DNA from: Prosthecobacter sp.
Lineage (GTDB): Bacteria; Verrucomicrobiota; Verrucomicrobiia; Verrucomicrobiales; Verrucomicrobiaceae
DNA: 8,150 nt
Assembly (NCBI GenBank): GCA_020216965.1
Contig: JAIWOJ010000072.1
Span: 1-8,150, forward strand
Direction of reading: 5' to 3'
The translations under genes were made by a program, and so were the position numbers. The notes under the pieces are model-generated. The model ran no database searches. It was not told where the DNA came from and was given only the letters and a program-made list of their open reading frames with translations. Shown piece by piece: positions 5,063 through 8,150 of this stretch; position 1 is the first letter of the stretch; every line of letters starts with the position of its first letter.

Positions 5063-5980
5063 GTGAGCCCACCCCCTCCTTCACCCTCCATAATCTGGCA
5101 GGCCCGCCGAAATCGGCTCGTTTTTCCCCGTCGGCCGCTTGTGATGGGGATCGTCAATATCAACGATGATTCCTTTTGTGGCGATGGCAGTCTTGATACG
5201 AAAACCGTGCTGGCTCAGGCAGAACGGATGTTGCAACAGGGGGCGGATATTATAGATATCGGCGCGGAAAGTGCCCGCACGAATCGAGGCCCCATTTCAC
5301 CTGCGGAAGAAATCGAGCGACTTATGCCTTTCCTGATGGCGTGGCCCCGCCTCTTGGCTGAAATTGCTTCCCCTCCTCCTTGGGACGACTCGCAAGTCTG
5401 GCCGCCAATACTTTCCATCAATACTTGGCGTCCTGAGGTGATTGCTGCCGTGTTGCCTCACGGGGGTGATCTCGTCAATGACATCAGTGCGTTGCCGGAT
5501 GAAACGAACGCGCGTCTTTGCGCTACGCATGGTGCCAGTTTGCTCATCATGCATAGCATCGGCCAGCCTAAAGTCCCCCACACGCATGTGCACTATGAGG
5601 ATATCTGCGCCGAATTGGATAACTTTTTTGATAAAAAGATCGAGATCGCTACTCATGCAGGCCTTTCCCGAGACCAGATCATTCTTGACCCTGGCATCGA
5701 CTTTGCAAAGCAACGTGCGGATAATCTCACCATTTTCCGGCAGGCGCAGCGCCTCCAGCACTGGCAGCGGCCTGTGCTTTTGCCTGTCTCTCGCAAGACT
5801 GTTATTGGTCAAGTACTAGGAATCCCCCACGCGCCTGACAGAGATGCGGGCACGCTAGCCTGCATAGCCTCAGGCTTCCAACGTGGGGCGCAGATTTTCC
5901 GTGTACACAATGTCAGTGCTGCTACTCAGGCGGTGAAGGTGCTATGGAACGCGCGAGCTATGATCTCAAGCGCATCATGA
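5063..5980 (+). CDS. folP: Dihydropteroate synthase (folate biosynthesis)
   Basis: This TIM-barrel enzyme joins p-aminobenzoate to 6-hydroxymethyl-7,8-dihydropterin diphosphate, giving 7,8-dihydropteroate in the cytosol. The landmarks follow in order (numbering from GTG 5063): VMGIVNINDDSF (27-38; usual NxTPDSF, with Asn32 kept), DIIDIGAESAR (62-72), LSINTWRPEV (117-126; usual SVDTxxPEV), LVNDISAL (137-144), LDPGIDFAK, PVSRKT and FRVHNVSAA. The diphosphate/pABA-binding Arg, Lys and His of the SRK and RVH motifs are retained. The Asp of SVDT and the Asp of RVHD are both Asn. The protein has 305 residues, slightly longer than most because of an insert near 94-115. GTG 5063 and TTG 5042 are both possible; the Pro-rich N-terminus gives no support for the longer form. 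The DUF4412-like gene begins 57 bases downstream. Confidence 0.9.
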   Translation: MSPPPPSPSIIWQARRNRLVFPRRPLVMGIVNINDDSFCGDGSLDTKTVLAQAERMLQQGADIIDIGAESARTNRGPISPAEEIERLMPFLMAWPRLLAEIASPPPWDDSQVWPPILSINTWRPEVIAAVLPHGGDLVNDISALPDETNARLCATHGASLLIMHSIGQPKVPHTHVHYEDICAELDNFFDKKIEIATHAGLSRDQIILDPGIDFAKQRADNLTIFRQAQRLQHWQRPVLLPVSRKTVIGQVLGIPHAPDRDAGTLACIASGFQRGAQIFRVHNVSAATQAVKVLWNARAMISSAS

Positions 5981-6037
5981 ATCTATCTTGCCAGTGTCGG
6001 CACCGAACTTTAATCTACCACCAGTAAATTCATAGCT

Positions 6038-6694
6038 ATGAAGTCATTGCTTATTTTCAGCTTCCTTCTTCCCCATGCCATGTTTGCAGACTGGGTGCTT
6101 GTTCAAAAAACAAGTGTTGAGGGAAGCTCCGGCACCCAGGAGATGACGATCAAGCTCAAAGGTGAGAAAGCTCGTATGGATTTGGGCACGCAGATGACCC
6201 TCCTGAGTGATAGCACAAATGGGGAGATGAAGATGTATTTACATGCTCAAAAAATGGCTGTGAATCTGAATGCAGACACCATGAAGTCCGCGATGGCGTT
6301 AGCAGGTCAGTTTCTCGGAAAAAATGATGAAAAAATAGCAAAGCCTGAAGCGACCGGGCAGAAAGAAAAAGTTAGCGGCTACGACGCGGAAATCTACCAC
6401 TGGAAAGGCAAATTAGGGACGGGCAGGTTTTGGGTCACCGCAGATTTTCCTGCCTACAAGGAAATCAACGCCCTTCAGGACAAAATGGCAAAAGGCATGG
6501 GCAATCCAGCCGCGAATCTCGCACCCCAGGCCAGCGACTTTCCCGGCATGGTCGTGAAATCTGAAATGGAAATGCTAGGTAAAAAAACGACTACGGAACT
6601 GGTCTCTGTGAAACAAGAGCCCGTGAGTGACGAGGCATTCAAGGCTCCTGAAGGCTACCAGGAAATGAAATTACCTGGACTACCTGGAAAATGA
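6038..6694 (+). CDS. Secreted DUF4412-like protein
   Basis: This 218-residue protein has a short Sec signal peptide: basic MK, hydrophobic SLLIFSFLL, and a cleavage site after AMFA (residue 17), so mature DWVLVQKT. The rest is soluble and beta-rich with Met- and Lys-rich character. DWVLVQKTSVEG...MTIKLKGEKARMD and MTLLSD...GEMKMYLHAQKMAVNL are the repeated-strand pattern of DUF4412 proteins, which resemble outer-membrane lipoprotein-carrier folds. FWVTADFPAYKEINALQDKM is also typical of the family. It probably acts in the periplasm; no enzymatic residues stand out. It ends in KLPGLPGK. TTGCCA at 5988-5993 could be its -35, with only a weak -10 (TAATCT, 17 bases on). yjbQ follows after 9 bases, so the two are very likely co-transcribed. 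Its functional link to the flanking metabolic genes is unclear. Confidence 0.78.
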   Translation: MKSLLIFSFLLPHAMFADWVLVQKTSVEGSSGTQEMTIKLKGEKARMDLGTQMTLLSDSTNGEMKMYLHAQKMAVNLNADTMKSAMALAGQFLGKNDEKIAKPEATGQKEKVSGYDAEIYHWKGKLGTGRFWVTADFPAYKEINALQDKMAKGMGNPAANLAPQASDFPGMVVKSEMEMLGKKTTTELVSVKQEPVSDEAFKAPEGYQEMKLPGLPGK

Positions 6695-6696
6695 GG
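6693..6696 (+). promoter_or_regulatory. Ribosome binding site of yjbQ overlapping the upstream stop
   Basis: GAGG lies across the TGA stop of the DUF4412-like gene, 7 bases before ATG 6704. It is the best-spaced Shine-Dalgarno in the window, where most starts have none, and it fits coupled translation of the pair. Confidence 0.5.
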
Positions 6697-6703
6697 TTCT
6701 CCA

Positions 6704-7123
6704 ATGCCTGCCCATGCTGAGAGCTTCATCCTCCCGACGAAGGGGAAGGGAACCTACGAAATTACAGACCGATGCGAGCGCATCGTGCGTGCATCAGGCA
6801 TCCGCACAGGCACTGCTACTGTTTTCGTGCAACACACGAGTTGCAGCCTTGTGATCTATGAGAACGCGGATCCTTCTGCACGCACAGACCTCCATTCTTT
6901 TTTTGACCATCTCGTGCCTGAGGACACTCCCTACTTTATTCACACCCATGAAGGGCCAGATGACATGCCCAGCCACCTCCGCACGGTATTAACGCGCACC
7001 AGTGAGGTCATTCCTGTGGTCCACGGCCAACTTGCGCTTGGCACTTGGCAGGGCATTTTTCTTTTTGAGCATCGCCATGCACCTCACGCACGCCACATTG
7101 TGGTGAGTGTGACTGGGGATTGA
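6704..7123 (+). CDS. yjbQ: YjbQ family protein (UPF0047), secondary thiamine-phosphate synthase-like
   Basis: This small trimeric, metal-binding family member has 139 residues, the normal length. The conserved blocks are intact: VQHTSCSLVIYENADP (42-57; His44 is a metal ligand), RTDL, PYFIHTHEGPDDMPSHLR (76-93; His80, His82, His91), and LALGTWQGIFLFEHR (110-124; Glu122-His123). Family members show weak thiamine-phosphate synthase activity in E. coli, and the physiological role is unsettled. ATG 6704 is supported by the GAGG site and by its 9-base spacing from the preceding gene. It sits two genes after folP, so a vitamin/cofactor connection is tempting but not shown. A terminator-like hairpin follows about 60 bases after its stop. 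Confidence 0.92.
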   Translation: MPAHAESFILPTKGKGTYEITDRCERIVRASGIRTGTATVFVQHTSCSLVIYENADPSARTDLHSFFDHLVPEDTPYFIHTHEGPDDMPSHLRTVLTRTSEVIPVVHGQLALGTWQGIFLFEHRHAPHARHIVVSVTGD

Positions 7124-7142
7124 GCCGCAGGTGAAATCTAGC

Positions 7143-7172
7143 TTGCCTTGGGGAGCGTGGTGGCTCAGTAAT
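7143..7172 (+). promoter_or_regulatory. Weak candidate promoter for pseB
   Basis: TTGCCT (7143-7148) and AGTAAT (7167-7172) are spaced by 18 bases. Each matches consensus at 4 of 6. Transcription would begin just before the hairpin at 7184. The boxes are weak enough that read-through from yjbQ is an equal possibility. Confidence 0.22.
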
Positions 7173-7183
7173 CGCCTCGTCCT

Positions 7184-7206
7184 TGGCAGGCTCTGCCAGA
7201 CTTTTT
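7184..7206 (+). terminator. Intrinsic terminator or attenuator between yjbQ and pseB
   Basis: TGGCAG (7184-7189) and CTGCCA (7193-7198) form a 6-bp stem with a GCT loop, extended by a T-G wobble. GAC and then TTTTT (7202-7206) follow. This is the classic stem plus T-run of a rho-independent terminator for the folP-DUF4412-yjbQ group, although the stem is short. It ends only 14 bases before the pseB start. Confidence 0.55.
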
Positions 7207-7220
7207 CACCCTGATTTCTT

Positions 7221-8150
7221 GTGTTGAACGCTCAGTCTATTCTAGTCACCGGAGGCACCGGTTCCTTTGGCCACAAATGCATCTCTCGACTGCTGACCTA
7301 CCCAGAGGTCAAGCGCATCGTCGTCTTTTCACGGGATGAGTTGAAGCAATACGAGATGGGCCAGCGCTTCACGGACCCTAGGCTGCGTTTTTTTATCGGC
7401 GATGTGCGTGATCGTGACCGTCTAAATCATGCGCTGAAAGGTGTGGACACCGTCATTCACGCAGCTGCTCTGAAACAGGTGCCCACGGCGGAGTACAACC
7501 CTTTTGAGTGCATCAAGACCAACGTCCTAGGCGCGGAAAATGTCACGCAGGCGTGTTTAGATGCAGGAGTGTGCAATGTGGTCGCGCTCTCCACAGACAA
7601 GGCAGCGGCACCCATCAATCTTTATGGAGCTACAAAGCTCTGCTCCGACAAGCTATTCATTGCAGCCAACAACATTCGGGGCGCTAGCAATATTAAATTT
7701 AGTGTCGTCCGCTATGGCAACGTCATGGGCTCTCGTGGCTCAGTCATTCCCTTTTTCCTAGAAAAGCGAAAAACTGGTGTGCTGCCGATCACGGACCCAG
7801 AGATGACCCGCTTCAACATCACTCTGGAAGAGGGGGTGGACCTCGTCATCCACGCGCTCCAAAACGCCTTAGGTGGTGAGATTTTTGTCCCCAAAATTCC
7901 CTCCTACCGCATCACTGATGTGGCCACTGCCATTGGTCCAAAGTGCGAGCATCCCGTCGTGGGCATACGGCCCGGTGAAAAGATTCACGAAGAAATGATC
8001 ACGGAGACGGATGCCCTCCAAACCATTTCCACACAGAAACATTATATTATCGTGCCCATGCCAGCTCGTCGTTGCCAGGCAGAAGTGATGGCCGAATACT
8101 GCGCGCATCATGTAGGCGTGCAGGTGGGGAAAACGTTTTCTTACAACTCT
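7221..8150 (+). CDS. pseB: UDP-N-acetylglucosamine 4,6-dehydratase (inverting), 3' end beyond window
   Basis: This NAD(P)-dependent short-chain dehydratase/epimerase converts UDP-GlcNAc to UDP-2-acetamido-2,6-dideoxy-beta-L-arabino-hexos-4-ulose, the first step to pseudaminic acid and related sugars on flagellin, capsule or O-antigen. Reading 7221-8150 gives 310 open codons with no stop; PseB is usually about 330 residues, so only a short tail is missing. Visible motifs are VTGGTGSFG (9-17), SRDELKQYEM (37-46), FFIGDVRDRDRL (57-68), HAAALKQVPTAEYNPFE (80-96), the STDKAAAPINLYGATK catalytic stretch (124-139, with Asp126, Lys127, Tyr135 and Lys139), VVRYGNVMGSRGSVIPFF, GGEIFVPKIPS and GIRPGEKIHEEMI. 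ITDPEMTRFNITLE has Asn where Trp is frequent. GTG 7221 or the adjacent TTG 7224 is the start; a stop at 7212 rules out anything earlier. There is no Shine-Dalgarno. Confidence 0.92.
   Translation, partial: MLNAQSILVTGGTGSFGHKCISRLLTYPEVKRIVVFSRDELKQYEMGQRFTDPRLRFFIGDVRDRDRLNHALKGVDTVIHAAALKQVPTAEYNPFECIKTNVLGAENVTQACLDAGVCNVVALSTDKAAAPINLYGATKLCSDKLFIAANNIRGASNIKFSVVRYGNVMGSRGSVIPFFLEKRKTGVLPITDPEMTRFNITLEEGVDLVIHALQNALGGEIFVPKIPSYRITDVATAIGPKCEHPVVGIRPGEKIHEEMITETDALQTISTQKHYIIVPMPARRCQAEVMAEYCAHHVGVQVGKTFSYNS

Noticed and set aside
5297..5812. 171-codon minus-strand frame
   Set aside because: It is antisense to the motif-bearing part of folP and has no recognisable domain.
1..8150. CRISPR array, tRNA/rRNA genes, insertion sequence or phage genes
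   Set aside because: No regularly spaced repeats, no cloverleaf-like segments, no transposase or integrase motifs and no terminal repeats were seen on either strand.

Overview
The window looks like a chromosomal segment from a Verrucomicrobia-like (PVC group) bacterium. This is inferred from a divergent dihydropteroate synthase with an NDDSF motif, a secreted DUF4412-type protein next to yjbQ, generally poor Shine-Dalgarno sequences, and a mixed, moderate base composition. The assignment rests on family recall, not on a search. No mobile element, tRNA, rRNA or CRISPR array is visible.

Left block (1-2528), probably for quinone/electrophile or redox stress. A decayed HxlR-type regulator remnant (+) ends at 272. 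It converges on a minus-strand pair, a pirin-family cupin (1529-741) and a DoxX-like four-helix membrane protein (733-311), only 7 bases apart and almost certainly co-transcribed. A LysR-type regulator (1629-2528, +) diverges from pirin. The 99-base space between LysR and pirin holds a T-N11-A palindrome typical of LysR sites, interlocked with a second inverted repeat. A 12-bp hairpin separates the convergent HxlR and DoxX ends. The pirin appears to carry an N-terminal Tat/lipoprotein signal, which would place it outside the cytoplasm with DoxX in the membrane beside it. This block is clearly more G+C-rich up to about 1600 than the following 2 kb.

Middle block (2529-4964). A lone 318-residue protein combines an N-terminal winged-helix-like region with a C-terminal PD-(D/E)XK-like fold (COG2958-like), but the usual catalytic acid seems to be Lys181. 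It converges, with a 3-base gap, on a PmtA-type SAM-dependent methyltransferase. Upstream of that, on the same strand, is a stand-alone Lon substrate-binding (LON) domain protein.

Right block (4965-8150, +). A 98-base divergent region leads to folP (dihydropteroate synthase, with an Asp-to-Asn change in the SVDT motif), then a secreted DUF4412-like protein, then yjbQ (UPF0047). YjbQ follows 9 bases after the DUF4412 stop and has the clearest Shine-Dalgarno in the window. An intrinsic terminator with a T5 tract lies only 14 bases before pseB (UDP-GlcNAc 4,6-dehydratase, inverting), which runs off the right edge. An upstream segment could form a competing antiterminator, so this may be an attenuator.

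The strongest candidates for something new are the interlocked palindromes at the lysR-pirin promoter, the exported pirin/DoxX pair, the COG2958-like protein with a K-x-K site, and the possible attenuator ahead of pseB.
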